Shown: positions 28,598 to 36,193 of the stretch, piece by piece | How the letters are laid out: each line of letters begins with the position of its first letter | How positions within the stretch are numbered: the first letter of the stretch is position 1 | DNA from: Massilia mucilaginosa | Lineage (GTDB): Bacteria > Pseudomonadota > Gammaproteobacteria > Burkholderiales > Burkholderiaceae_D | NCBI RefSeq assembly: GCF_011682145.1 | Contig: NZ_WHJH01000018.1 | Location: 49,438 to 113,437, forward strand | Direction of reading: 5' to 3' | DNA: 64,000 nucleotides | The notes under the pieces: model-generated | Seen by the model: the letters and a program-made list of their open reading frames with translations, nothing else | The model's database searches: none | Told to the model about the DNA's origin: nothing | Position numbers and translations under genes: made by a program

Positions 28598-29353
28598 ATG
28601 TCCGATGTCCGCCGCGCCACCAGCGCTTTGTTACTGCCATTAACGGCCGCTGTACTGATTTCATTAGCCGGGGGCAACACAAATGCGGCAGAAAGTTCGA
28701 TCACGGCCAGGCTGGAGCAGGCCGCGCGCGAGCAGCTGGCGCGCCAGGCCGACACAGCCGGTTTGGCGGAACCACAATTTACTGTCAACGTTGCAACGCC
28801 GCGCGCCGCGCCGCCGTGCGCCAGGCCGGTCAACATCGAAGCGGTCGACACGCGCACGCCGGCGCGCATGCGCTTTGCCGTGCTGTGCCCGCAGGACGTC
28901 GGATCGAACAACGGCGGCTGGAAATACGAGTATGTGCTGCGCGGATCGGTCAGCGCGCTGGTGGCGGTGACCGCCGTGCCGGTTGCGGCCGGGCAGGCGC
29001 TCACGGCGCAGGATGTGACGCTCGAGCGGCGCGACGTGACCACCATCGGCGACGCCATCGGCTCGGCCGAAGCGGCCACCGGGCAAGCCACGCGCCGTTC
29101 GCTGCGGGCCGGCGAAGTGCTGCGCCAGGCGCAGTTGAGCGCGCCGTTATTGGTCAAGCGCGGCGAAGCGGTGATCATGCTGGCGCGTTTCGAAGCGCTC
29201 GAAATCAGCACCGCCGGCGAGGCGCTCGACGCCGGCGCCATCAATGCGCTGGTGCGGGTACGCAACCTGGCCAACGGACGGGTGGTGCGCATGCGCGTGA
29301 TCGCGCCCGGCACGGTCGAGCCGGCGGACATTCCGCGCTCGGCGCAGCCCTGA
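28598..29353 (+). CDS. flgA: P-ring assembly chaperone FlgA
   Basis: FlgA is a periplasmic chaperone for FlgI assembly. The 251-residue precursor has a signal peptide (LLLPLTAAVLISLAGGNTNAAES, cleavage near 31) and a C-terminal SAF domain (SALVAVTAVPVAAGQALTAQDVTLERRDVT...GEVLRQAQLSAPLLVKRGEAV). I take ATG 28598 with AAGG 8 nt upstream; an in-frame GTG at 28589 would add three residues. It diverges from flgB. It is convergent with the muramidase gene, 13 bp apart. Confidence 0.93.
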   Translation: MSDVRRATSALLLPLTAAVLISLAGGNTNAAESSITARLEQAAREQLARQADTAGLAEPQFTVNVATPRAAPPCARPVNIEAVDTRTPARMRFAVLCPQDVGSNNGGWKYEYVLRGSVSALVAVTAVPVAAGQALTAQDVTLERRDVTTIGDAIGSAEAATGQATRRSLRAGEVLRQAQLSAPLLVKRGEAVIMLARFEALEISTAGEALDAGAINALVRVRNLANGRVVRMRVIAPGTVEPADIPRSAQP

Positions 29354-29366
29354 TGCGAAACCAACA

Positions 29367-30095
29367 TCACTCCGATGCTCCCTGCAGGCGCGCGGCCAGT
29401 TTGGTGAGTTTGGCGGCGTAGGCCGGATCGGTGGCGTAGCCGCCCTTGGCCAGGCCCTGGGCGAAGGCGCCGGCATCGCTGCCGGTGCCGATGGCGGCGG
29501 CGTAGCGTGGATTATCCAGCAACATCTGGGCGTAGTCGCGGAACGCGGCGGCCTGGTCCGGATAGGCGCGGAAGCGCTCGGTTTTCTTCACCGCCATGCC
29601 GTGTTCGAATTCGGTGGTGGCGTTGTCCGAGACCTCGCCCTGCCAGCTGGCCCCGGCCTTGATGCCGAACAGGTTGTGGGTGCTGGCGCCTTCGGCCTGG
29701 CGCAGCGGACGCTGGCCCCAGCCCGATTCCAGCGCGGCGTGGGCCGACACCAGTTGCGGCGCCACGCCGAGGCGTTCGCCGGCTTCGCGCGCCCACGGCG
29801 CGATCTGGTCCAGGAAGGCTTTTTGCTCGGAACCGTCGGCAAAGGCGCCGCCGATCGTGACGCTTGGCGAGACTTCATTTTCCTGCAGGCGCGCCTGCAG
29901 CATGCGGCCCTGCGGGCTGAGGCTGGACATGCCGCTCTCGGCGCTGCCCTGGCTGATGAAATCGGCGATCTCGTTTTGCATCGATTTGTAGACGCCGCCG
30001 AAACCGGCGCCGCCGCCCACGGCCGCCATCGGACGGGCGGACTGGGTCGGCGCGGTCGGGCTGATCGCGGCCGTATGGAATTCAGCGTGCTTCAT
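29367..30095 (-). CDS. Flagellum-associated glucosaminidase/muramidase (split FlgJ C-domain)
   Basis: The 242-residue protein has a linker/FlgJ-like N-terminus and a glucosaminidase domain at about 90-240: FLDQIAPWAREAGERLGVAPQLVSAHAALESGWGQRPLRQAEGASTHNLFGIKAG. The Glu in ALESGWG is the expected catalytic residue, followed by the YPDQAAAFRDYAQMLL motif. This is the domain missing from flgJ (21967-22368). It lacks a signal peptide, so it is probably exported by the flagellar T3SS like FlgJ. It overlaps flgN by 14 nt, in a flgM-flgN-muramidase operon. Confidence 0.85.
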   Translation of the reverse strand: MKHAEFHTAAISPTAPTQSARPMAAVGGGAGFGGVYKSMQNEIADFISQGSAESGMSSLSPQGRMLQARLQENEVSPSVTIGGAFADGSEQKAFLDQIAPWAREAGERLGVAPQLVSAHAALESGWGQRPLRQAEGASTHNLFGIKAGASWQGEVSDNATTEFEHGMAVKKTERFRAYPDQAAAFRDYAQMLLDNPRYAAAIGTGSDAGAFAQGLAKGGYATDPAYAAKLTKLAARLQGASE

Positions 30096-30510
30096 ACAGG
30101 GTCTCCTCGCCGTGCAGCACACGCTGCATGATGGAAAATTGTTCGGTCAGCAAGGCGCTGTTGCGAACATTCAAACGTTTGCATTCAAGTACCAATTGCT
30201 CCAGCGCTTGCCAGTCGGCGGTGAGCGCATCGCGCCGCGGCGCGCCCAGGGTGGCGATCAGGGTCGCCATGCCGGCTTTGGCGCCGCACAGGGCGCGCAC
30301 CAGGGTGACGCGCTGCACGCGCCGCTGTTCCATGCTGTCGAGCAGCGGCGCCAGTTCGGCGGCCAGTTCGGTCAGTTCGGCGCTGCGGTGGCGCAGGGCG
30401 GCGTCGAACTGGCGTCCCAGCAGCGCGAGGATGGCCTGGCAGGCGTCCAGGTCGGCGGTCACGCCGGCGCTCAGCTTGCCGACGGCTTGATCGCGCGTCA
30501 TGCGGCTCAT
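30082..30510 (-). CDS. flgN: Flagellar export chaperone FlgN
   Basis: FlgN holds FlgK and FlgL in the cytoplasm for export. The all-helical 142-residue protein has the size and heptad-rich character of the family (AILALLGRQFDAALRHRSAELTELAAELAPLL; LVLECKRLNVRNSALLTEQFSIMQRVLHG). Sequence similarity in this family is weak. The assignment is supported by its location: it overlaps flgM by 4 nt (ATGA). Confidence 0.85.
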   Translation of the reverse strand: MSRMTRDQAVGKLSAGVTADLDACQAILALLGRQFDAALRHRSAELTELAAELAPLLDSMEQRRVQRVTLVRALCGAKAGMATLIATLGAPRRDALTADWQALEQLVLECKRLNVRNSALLTEQFSIMQRVLHGEETLYEAR

Positions 30511-30797
30511 CCCTGGCCTCCGTGGAAGCGCTGAATCAGGCCGGCCAGGCGGGCCGGGTCGAACGGCAGTTCGCCCTTGGCCAGCGCGTCGCGCAACTGC
30601 GCCACGCGCTCGTGGTCGATCTCGGGCATGGCGGCCAGGGCGGCCATGGCCGGCTGCAGCACGTCCGATTGCAGCGGGGCCGCGCTGGCGGCCACGCCGG
30701 CGCCGCCAGCGGTGCTCTTGACTTCGGAGACGACGGCGGCGCTGCTGCGCTGCACCGCCGCCGCATCGGCGGACGCACCGCCAGAAGCAATTTTCAT
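30507..30797 (-). CDS. flgM: Anti-sigma-28 factor FlgM
   Basis: FlgM binds sigma-28 until the hook is finished, then is exported. The 96-residue protein has the disordered Ala/Ser-rich N-terminus and the conserved C-terminal sigma-binding segment (MPEIDHERVAQLRDALAKGELPFDPARLAGLIQRF). The ATG at 30797 has GAGG upstream; the extension to 30830 is unlikely. It follows motB (36 nt) and overlaps flgN by 4 nt. Its partner sigma factor FliA lies in the same gene block. Confidence 0.88.
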   Translation of the reverse strand: MKIASGGASADAAAVQRSSAAVVSEVKSTAGGAGVAASAAPLQSDVLQPAMAALAAMPEIDHERVAQLRDALAKGELPFDPARLAGLIQRFHGGQG

Positions 30798-30832
30798 GCG
30801 TGGACCTCGGCTTTTGGATTGGATCGTCATGA

Positions 30833-31789
30833 TTATTTCGCCTGGGCGTCGGCGCCCTTGACGTTCTTGAGTTTGTCTCGCAGCGCCTCGACCGAGCCCT
30901 TGGCGCCGACGGCCGCTTCCTCGCCGACCTCGGTCTTGCCCGGCACGCCGAACATGGCGGCCACGGTATCGGCCTGGGTGCGGGTCAGGATCAGCATTTC
31001 GATGCGGCGGTTCACGGCCGCGCCGGTATTCTCAGGGTCGAACGGGGCGCGGTCGGCCATCCCGACCACTTGCAGCACGCTGTCCGGATTCATCGACCCT
31101 TGCAGCAGCTGGGAACGGGCCGCCATGGCGCGCGCGTTCGACAGGCTCCAGTTCGAATTGCCATCCTGGTCGCCGGCATATTTGCGGGCATCGGTGTGGC
31201 CGACGATCAGCATCTGGTTTTCCATTTTTGCGAATACCGGACCCATCTGGCGCATCAGGCGCGCGAAGCGGTCGGTCGGCATCGCGCTGCCCAGCAGAAA
31301 CATGCCCTGGCGGTCGGTGTCGTGCAGGGTGACGCGCAGGCCGTACGGGGTGATCACGGTTTCCAGGTTGTTCGACAAGCCCGCTTCCACGCTCATGGTG
31401 CCCAGCTGGCGCGACAGCACCGCCAGTTCGGCCGGCGAGTTGTAGCGCACTTTCGGGCCTTCGCCGCCGTTTTCCTTGTGCGGGGTGGTACCGCTGTGCG
31501 GCATGGCGAAACGCTCGATCAGGCTGCCGCGCGGGCCGCCGCCGATTTCCGGCTTGTTGCCCTGGCCGTCGGCGTAGCTGCCGTTCTGCTCGCGCACCAT
31601 GGCTTTCATGGTTTGCTGGTCGCGCGCCGCCATCAGCCACAGCACCAGGAACAGGGCCAGCAGCGCCAGGCAAAAGTCGGCGAAGGCGACTTTCCAGGCG
31701 CCGCCGTGGTCGTCCTCGTGCGCCTTGCCACGCCCGCGGACGATGATCGCCGCTTCGTGCTTGTCGTGTTTATCATGCTGCTTTTGCAC
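30833..31789 (-). CDS. motB: Flagellar stator protein MotB (LafU-type)
   Basis: MotB anchors the stator to peptidoglycan and carries the proton-binding Asp. The 318 residues have one transmembrane segment (KVAFADFCLALLALFLVLWLM, about 33-53) with the Asp in FADF, and an OmpA-like domain at about 150-280 (MLIVGHTDARK; NWSLSNARAMAARSQLL; NRRIEMLI). GTG 31789 has AGGAGAG 5 nt upstream. It overlaps motA by 17 nt. Its position after fliA and motA reproduces lafS-lafT-lafU. Confidence 0.93.
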   Translation of the reverse strand: MQKQHDKHDKHEAAIIVRGRGKAHEDDHGGAWKVAFADFCLALLALFLVLWLMAARDQQTMKAMVREQNGSYADGQGNKPEIGGGPRGSLIERFAMPHSGTTPHKENGGEGPKVRYNSPAELAVLSRQLGTMSVEAGLSNNLETVITPYGLRVTLHDTDRQGMFLLGSAMPTDRFARLMRQMGPVFAKMENQMLIVGHTDARKYAGDQDGNSNWSLSNARAMAARSQLLQGSMNPDSVLQVVGMADRAPFDPENTGAAVNRRIEMLILTRTQADTVAAMFGVPGKTEVGEEAAVGAKGSVEALRDKLKNVKGADAQAK

Positions 31790-32705
31790 GCTGCTCTCCT
31801 GCCTTGTCGGTGGCGCGGCGTTTCGGCGAACCGGCGTCCTCGCCTTCGCCGCCCATGGCGTTGATCCAGCTTTCCAGCTGCGCGAAGGTCGGCTTGATGT
31901 TCAGCTGAACCAGGCGGCGGCCGGCATCGATCGCCAGCAGGGCCGGTTTGCCGGCCACGTGGGTGACCAGGACGACTTTGACGCATTCCATGTTCGACGC
32001 TTCCTGGTTCACCAGCTGCTTCATCATGTTGCTGATCGGGTCGAGTACGCCGTAGCAGAAGAAAATACCGAGGAAGGTGCCGACCATCGCGGCGCCCACC
32101 TTGGCCGAGATCGCGCCGGCATCGGCGCCCTCGGCCACCGAGTTCATCGCCAGCACGATCCCGAGCACGGCCGCCAGGATGCCGAACCCGGGCATCGCCT
32201 CGGCAATCTTGTGCAGCGACTTGGACGGCTGCACCAGCTCTTCGTGAATGGCTTCCAGTTCCTGCTCCAGTACGCCTTCAAGCTCGTGGGCGTTGATTTT
32301 GCCCATGGCCATCAAACGGAAGTTATCGACAATAAACGCCAACAGTTTAGGCTCTTCCAGCACCAGCGGATAACGCTGGAACAGGGGGCTCGATGCCGGG
32401 TCTTCCACGTGGGCATCGAGTGCTTTCAGGCCGCCAGCGGCGGTTTGCAGCAATTCATACATCAACAACAACAACTGGCGCTGGAACTCGGAACCCTGTT
32501 TCTTGCGCGTGATGATTTTGCGCATCTGGGTACTCAGTTCCTTGAGCACGTGGTTGGGATTACCCAACACCAGCGCCCCGGCGCCGCCGCCGGCAATGAT
32601 CAAGATTTCGACCGGGTGCCAGATGGCATCGAAGGTGCCGCCCATGAGCACAAAGCCGCCGAAGATACAGCCGAGAACGATGGCAATGCCGACTAGAGGC
32701 TGCAT
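31773..32705 (-). CDS. motA: Flagellar stator protein MotA (LafT-type)
   Basis: MotA forms the ion channel with MotB and presses on FliG. The 310 residues have four hydrophobic segments: two at the start (LVGIAIVLGCIFGGFVLMGG; PVEILIIAGGGAGALVLGN), then a cytoplasmic loop with charged residues (QRYPLVLEEPKLLAFIVDNFRLMAMGK), then FGILAAVLGIVLAMNSVAEG and ISAKVGAAMVGTFLGIFFCYGVL. The end is charged and rich in Arg/Lys. It follows fliA (57 nt apart) and overlaps motB. Proton use is expected from family resemblance but not proven. Confidence 0.95.
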   Translation of the reverse strand: MQPLVGIAIVLGCIFGGFVLMGGTFDAIWHPVEILIIAGGGAGALVLGNPNHVLKELSTQMRKIITRKKQGSEFQRQLLLLMYELLQTAAGGLKALDAHVEDPASSPLFQRYPLVLEEPKLLAFIVDNFRLMAMGKINAHELEGVLEQELEAIHEELVQPSKSLHKIAEAMPGFGILAAVLGIVLAMNSVAEGADAGAISAKVGAAMVGTFLGIFFCYGVLDPISNMMKQLVNQEASNMECVKVVLVTHVAGKPALLAIDAGRRLVQLNIKPTFAQLESWINAMGGEGEDAGSPKRRATDKAGEQRAKAA

Positions 32706-32762
32706 AGTAAATTCCTTTGGTGAGTCGCGATACGCTTAAGTGGTGGGAGAAACATGCTCTGT

Positions 32763-33620
32763 TCAGCCTTTGAGGGCTGCCTTCATTTTGGCCAGCGCCG
32801 CCTTGTTGAGCTGGCAGACGCGGGCGTCCGACAAATCGAGCACGGCGGCCACTTCCTTGTAGCTCAGTTCGAATTCGTAAATCATCTGGATCACCCGCTG
32901 TTCGCGCTCGTCCAGGGCCATCAGGGCCTGTTCCAGGCTGCGCTTGACCATGAACTGCTCTTCCGGGCCGGGCGCGCTGTGGGCCCGTTCGGCGGCCTCC
33001 TGCAGCACTTCGTCAAAGCTCAGCAGCAGTTCGGCGCCGTCGTCGAGCTGGTACTGGGCATACGCTTCCGGCGTCAGGCCCAGCGAAGCGGCCGCTTCGG
33101 TGTCGCTCGGCTCCCGTCCCAGCGAACGGGTCAGGGCGCGCACCTGGTCGCGCATCTTGTGGCTGTCCTGGCGCACCGCGCGCGGACGCCAGTCCTGGCG
33201 CCGCAATTCGTCGAGGATGGCGCCGCGGATGCGCAGCGAAGCGAAACTGCCGAAACCGGCGTCGGGCATGCCGTAGCGGCGCAGCGCTTCGAGCAGGCCC
33301 ATCAGACCGATCTGTTCCATGTCCTCGCGTCCCATCACGCCCGATACCTGGGCGCCCAGCTGGCGCACGATGCGCTTGACCAGCGGCGCGTAGGCCACCA
33401 GCTGGCGCTGCTCTTCGCGGGCGTCGAGCACGGGCGCGTAGTCGGCCACCTGGGCGGCGCCGTAAGCGCTGCCGTAGTCGTTCGCGTGCTCGTCCCGAAC
33501 GGGCATGTCCCGAACGGGCACGTCCCGAACGGGCATGTCCGGCACGCCATGCCCACCGGCGTTGCGGCCCGTGTAGCTGGCGGCGCTGCCGCTGTCGTTG
33601 TAATCGGCGTGATAGGCCAC
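32763..33620 (-). CDS. fliA: Flagellar sigma factor FliA (sigma-28, LafS-type) with repeat-bearing N-terminus
   Basis: FliA directs RNA polymerase to late flagellar promoters. Of the 285 residues, the family core begins near 69 with region 2 (YAPLVKRIVRQLGAQVSGVMGREDMEQIGLMGLLEALRRYG) and FASLRIRGAILDELRRQDW; regions 3 and 4 follow (DEREQRVIQMIYEFELSYKEVAAVLDLSDARVCQLNKAALAKM). The first 68 residues are extra compared with E. coli FliA (239). They include a triple repeat MPVRD/VPVRD/MPVRD (29-43) made of 15-bp DNA units. The start is GTG 33620 with GGGGA upstream. It lies 13 nt after fliL. Confidence 0.93.
   Translation of the reverse strand: MAYHADYNDSGSAASYTGRNAGGHGVPDMPVRDVPVRDMPVRDEHANDYGSAYGAAQVADYAPVLDAREEQRQLVAYAPLVKRIVRQLGAQVSGVMGREDMEQIGLMGLLEALRRYGMPDAGFGSFASLRIRGAILDELRRQDWRPRAVRQDSHKMRDQVRALTRSLGREPSDTEAAASLGLTPEAYAQYQLDDGAELLLSFDEVLQEAAERAHSAPGPEEQFMVKRSLEQALMALDEREQRVIQMIYEFELSYKEVAAVLDLSDARVCQLNKAALAKMKAALKG
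33492..33536. repeat. Three 15-bp tandem repeats inside fliA
   Basis: Units GTCCCGAACGGGCAT, GTCCCGAACGGGCAC and GTCCCGAACGGGCAT in tandem. Each holds the self-complementary CCCG-AA-CGGG. A multiple of three keeps the frame, so copy-number change would alter the sigma-factor N-terminus without disrupting it. Confidence 0.9.
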
Positions 33621-33633
33621 GAAGGTCCCCGGC

Positions 33634-34095
33634 TTATTCGATGATCAGTTTGCCAATCATGACTTCGGAGAACGGCTTTTCGAGCTTGTCCTTGTCATAA
33701 ATCGCGGCAAACGTGTTGTTGATCTGCTCGGCATACTGCTCGACCGTCAGGGCCTGGGCCGCGTCCATGGTGTGCGCCGAGAGGGCGCGCACGGCCACGC
33801 TGCGCAGCATCGGAAGGTCGTCCTTGACCTTCTTTTCCTGCTCGGCCGTGGTCGACAGCACCAGGTCGGTCGAAATGTAGTGGGCCTGGTTTTCGCCGGG
33901 GCTGCGGCGCAGCATGACGATCACCTTGTCGAGCGAGACATACTTGGCCGGTTTTTTCTTGGGCGCTTCGGCGGCCACCGGCTTGCCATCCTTGGTCGGG
34001 ATCGGCTGCTTGAAATACAGGGCGGCGCCGGCACCGGCCGCGCCGAGCACGCCGAGGACCACGAACACAATGATCAGTTTGGTCGATTTTTTCAT
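33634..34095 (-). CDS. fliL: Flagellar basal-body protein FliL (LafF-type)
   Basis: FliL is an inner-membrane protein around the stator that supports torque. The 153 residues have one N-terminal membrane segment (LIIVFVVLGVLGAAGAGAALYF, about 7-28), a Lys/Pro linker and the periplasmic SPFH-like domain (KYVSLDKVIVMLRR...YISTDLVLSTTAEQEKKVKDDLPMLRS). It overlaps fliK by 4 nt and precedes fliA by 13 nt, as lafF precedes lafS. Confidence 0.92.
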   Translation of the reverse strand: MKKSTKLIIVFVVLGVLGAAGAGAALYFKQPIPTKDGKPVAAEAPKKKPAKYVSLDKVIVMLRRSPGENQAHYISTDLVLSTTAEQEKKVKDDLPMLRSVAVRALSAHTMDAAQALTVEQYAEQINNTFAAIYDKDKLEKPFSEVMIGKLIIE

Positions 34096-35480
34096 GCTGC
34101 GACCTCACGGCCGGACAGGGAGAAGGTGGAGGACGGCTGGCCCGCTTCGGACAGCGCGCGGCCAGGATCGTTGTCCTGCGCTTCCTGCCCCGGCTGGCGG
34201 CCGCGGCCCTGCTGTTCGCCGAAGGCGGCGCCGCTGCGCGGGGTGGCCGTAATGGTCACGGCGACATCGCTGAACTGGCGCGCTGCCAGGTCGGAGCGCA
34301 TGGCGTCGCTTACATTGTTGAGCTGGCGCCGCACTTCGCTGTTGGTGGCGCTGATGTTCACTTCCAGCGCGCCGCCGGCGGCGTGGCGGATCGCGATCTC
34401 GATGCGGCCCAGCTGCGGCGGATCGAGGCGGATCACGGCCTGGTCGATATTGCGGCCCAGTTGCAGTTGCAGGCGGTCGCCCAGCGCTTCGCGCAGGGGC
34501 TGCTGCCAGTCGGCCGGGTTGGCCGGCAGTTTGACGTCCGCCGGCGCGGCCATCGTGGCGTTCTGGGCGGCCAGGGCATTGGTGCCGGCCATGATGTTGG
34601 CGGCGCCGCTCACGGGCACGTCGCTGCGCAGCATCGTGTCGGGCGCGGCGGCGAACGGCTGGGCGGCGCTGGTCACCGTTGTTTTCAGGGCTGCCGGCAG
34701 GCCGGCGGGGGCGCTCTCGCCAGTGCGCAGCGGGGCGCGCGGCGCCGGGGCGGCGGCGGCCACGGCGGGCGCGGGTACGGCCACCGGCGCCGTGACAGGG
34801 GCGCGCACGTCGGCCGTGCCGGCGTCGGCAGGCACGGCCGTGTCGCTGGCGCTGGCGGCCGGCGCTGGCGCGCTGAAGGTGAACGAGACGGCGCTGGCGG
34901 GAAGCGCCGCCTGGACAGGTGCGAACGGCGCGGCGGGCAGCGCCGGCGCTGGCGCAGCCACAGCCGCAGCCGCAGCCGCAGCCGCGACCGGGGCGGAGAA
35001 GCTGAGCGGGGCGGCGGCGGCAGTGGCGGCGGCCAGCGGCGCGGCAGCGTCCAGCGGCGCTGCCGCGACCGGCACGGCGGCCGTCATCGGCCCGGGCACA
35101 GCTTGCGGCAACACGATGCCGAGCGGCAGGTTCATGCCGAACGCGGAGCTCAGCGACATGGCCGGGGTGGTGGCGGCATCGAGGTCGAGCACGGGCAGGG
35201 CGGGCGCGTCGGCCAGCGCCGCCAGGTCGGCCAGGCCGTCGAGCGGCGCTTCCTCGGCGCCGCTTTCGCCGTCGGCATTGAACTGGCCGGCCGGGGCGTC
35301 GAATACCAGCCAGCTGGCAAAGGGGGTGGCCGGCGCGGCAGGCACGGGCGTGGCGGCGGCGGTGCCGGGCGCGGACGGCACGGCAGGCGCGGCGGCAGCC
35401 GTCGCCGGGGCCGGTGCCGGGGCGGCGGCGCCGCTGGCCGCTGGCGCGGCCGGGGAAGGGTTCAGGTTAGCGAGCATCAT
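34092..35480 (-). CDS. fliK: Flagellar hook-length control protein FliK (LafE-type)
   Basis: FliK measures hook length and switches export specificity. The 462-residue protein is mostly Ala/Pro-rich, disordered ruler sequence (1-350), then the conserved C-terminal domain (WQQPLREALGDRLQLQLGRNIDQAVIRLDPPQLGRIEIAIRHAAGGALEVNISATNSEVRRQL), where LDPPQLGRIEI is the family motif. The tail is Gly/Arg/Gln-rich. It overlaps fliL by 4 nt and is 2 nt from fliT. Confidence 0.92.
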   Translation of the reverse strand: MMLANLNPSPAAPAASGAAAPAPAPATAAAAPAVPSAPGTAAATPVPAAPATPFASWLVFDAPAGQFNADGESGAEEAPLDGLADLAALADAPALPVLDLDAATTPAMSLSSAFGMNLPLGIVLPQAVPGPMTAAVPVAAAPLDAAAPLAAATAAAAPLSFSAPVAAAAAAAAVAAPAPALPAAPFAPVQAALPASAVSFTFSAPAPAASASDTAVPADAGTADVRAPVTAPVAVPAPAVAAAAPAPRAPLRTGESAPAGLPAALKTTVTSAAQPFAAAPDTMLRSDVPVSGAANIMAGTNALAAQNATMAAPADVKLPANPADWQQPLREALGDRLQLQLGRNIDQAVIRLDPPQLGRIEIAIRHAAGGALEVNISATNSEVRRQLNNVSDAMRSDLAARQFSDVAVTITATPRSGAAFGEQQGRGRQPGQEAQDNDPGRALSEAGQPSSTFSLSGREVAA

Positions 35481-35482
35481 GG

Positions 35483-35800
35483 TTATGCCTGGTTACGTTC
35501 TGTGTCGGTTTCATTGTCGAGGGCGTAGGCGATAAACCCGGCTTTGTTCGTGTGCATGTGGTTCATCTGCGCTTCCAGCACGTCCAGCTCGGCGGCGCAC
35601 AGCTCGGCCGCCTTGTCGTGCTGGGCGCGCAGCGCTTGCAGCGCGCGGATTTCAAGCGCGCTCCACGGGCCGCTGGCCGCCAGCACGTGCAGCTCGGTGC
35701 CGAGGGCGCCAACGGCGCGGTCCAGCGCGACCCAGTCGCGCGCGTCGCCGGCGGCGGCCAGGGCGGCCGTCAGCGCGTTCAGGGCGGGCCGCCTAGGCAT
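35483..35800 (-). CDS. fliT: FliT-type flagellar chaperone (LafD position)
   Basis: This helical 105-residue protein lies between fliS and fliK, the place of fliT/lafD. FliT is the FliD export chaperone. Sequence shows mostly Ala/Leu/Glu helices (ALNALTAALAAAGDARDWVALDRAVGALGTELHVL; ALQALRAQHDKAAELCAAELDVLEAQMNHM), consistent in size and character, though primary sequence in the family is weakly conserved. The ATG at 35800 lies inside the fliS end (8-bp overlap); an open frame extends further upstream but only antisense to real reading. Confidence 0.72.
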   Translation of the reverse strand: MPRRPALNALTAALAAAGDARDWVALDRAVGALGTELHVLAASGPWSALEIRALQALRAQHDKAAELCAAELDVLEAQMNHMHTNKAGFIAYALDNETDTERNQA

Positions 35801-36182
35801 TGCGCGCCTGCACGCCAAGCCAGCCCTGGCGAATCGTGCCGAGGATCTCGACCACTTCGTCCAGCATGGCCGGGTCCATCTTGATGCCGGCGCCATGCAG
35901 GCGCGCGGCGCAAAAGTCGTACAGCCGTGCCAGGTTTTCCACCACGTCGCCACCTTGCTCGAAGTCCAGCGAGCTGGACAGTCCATTGATGATTTCGACA
36001 CATTTGTCGATGCTGATCGCCTTTTGCTCGTAGCGCTTGCCGACGATGTGGCCGCGCGCGCGGGCCAGCTCGTCGAGCAGGCCATCGGTCAGCAGCAGTA
36101 CCAGCTCGACCGGTGATGCGCGCGCCGTCTGAGCATCAAGGTTAACCGAGTGGTAGTCGCTGTAAGCGTCGGAATAGGACAT
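35793..36182 (-). CDS. fliS: Flagellin export chaperone FliS (LafC-type)
   Basis: FliS binds flagellin C-termini in the cytoplasm. The 129 residues start MSYSDAYSDYHSVNLDAQTARASPVELVLLLTDGLLDELARARGHI and include KAISIDKCVEIINGLSSSLDFEQGGDVVENLARLYDFCAARL, the standard FliS motifs. It lies 11 nt after fliD and overlaps fliT by 8 nt. It must serve the four flagellins encoded about 15 kb away. Confidence 0.94.
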   Translation of the reverse strand: MSYSDAYSDYHSVNLDAQTARASPVELVLLLTDGLLDELARARGHIVGKRYEQKAISIDKCVEIINGLSSSLDFEQGGDVVENLARLYDFCAARLHGAGIKMDPAMLDEVVEILGTIRQGWLGVQARNA

Positions 36183-36193
36183 CTTTTCCTCTC

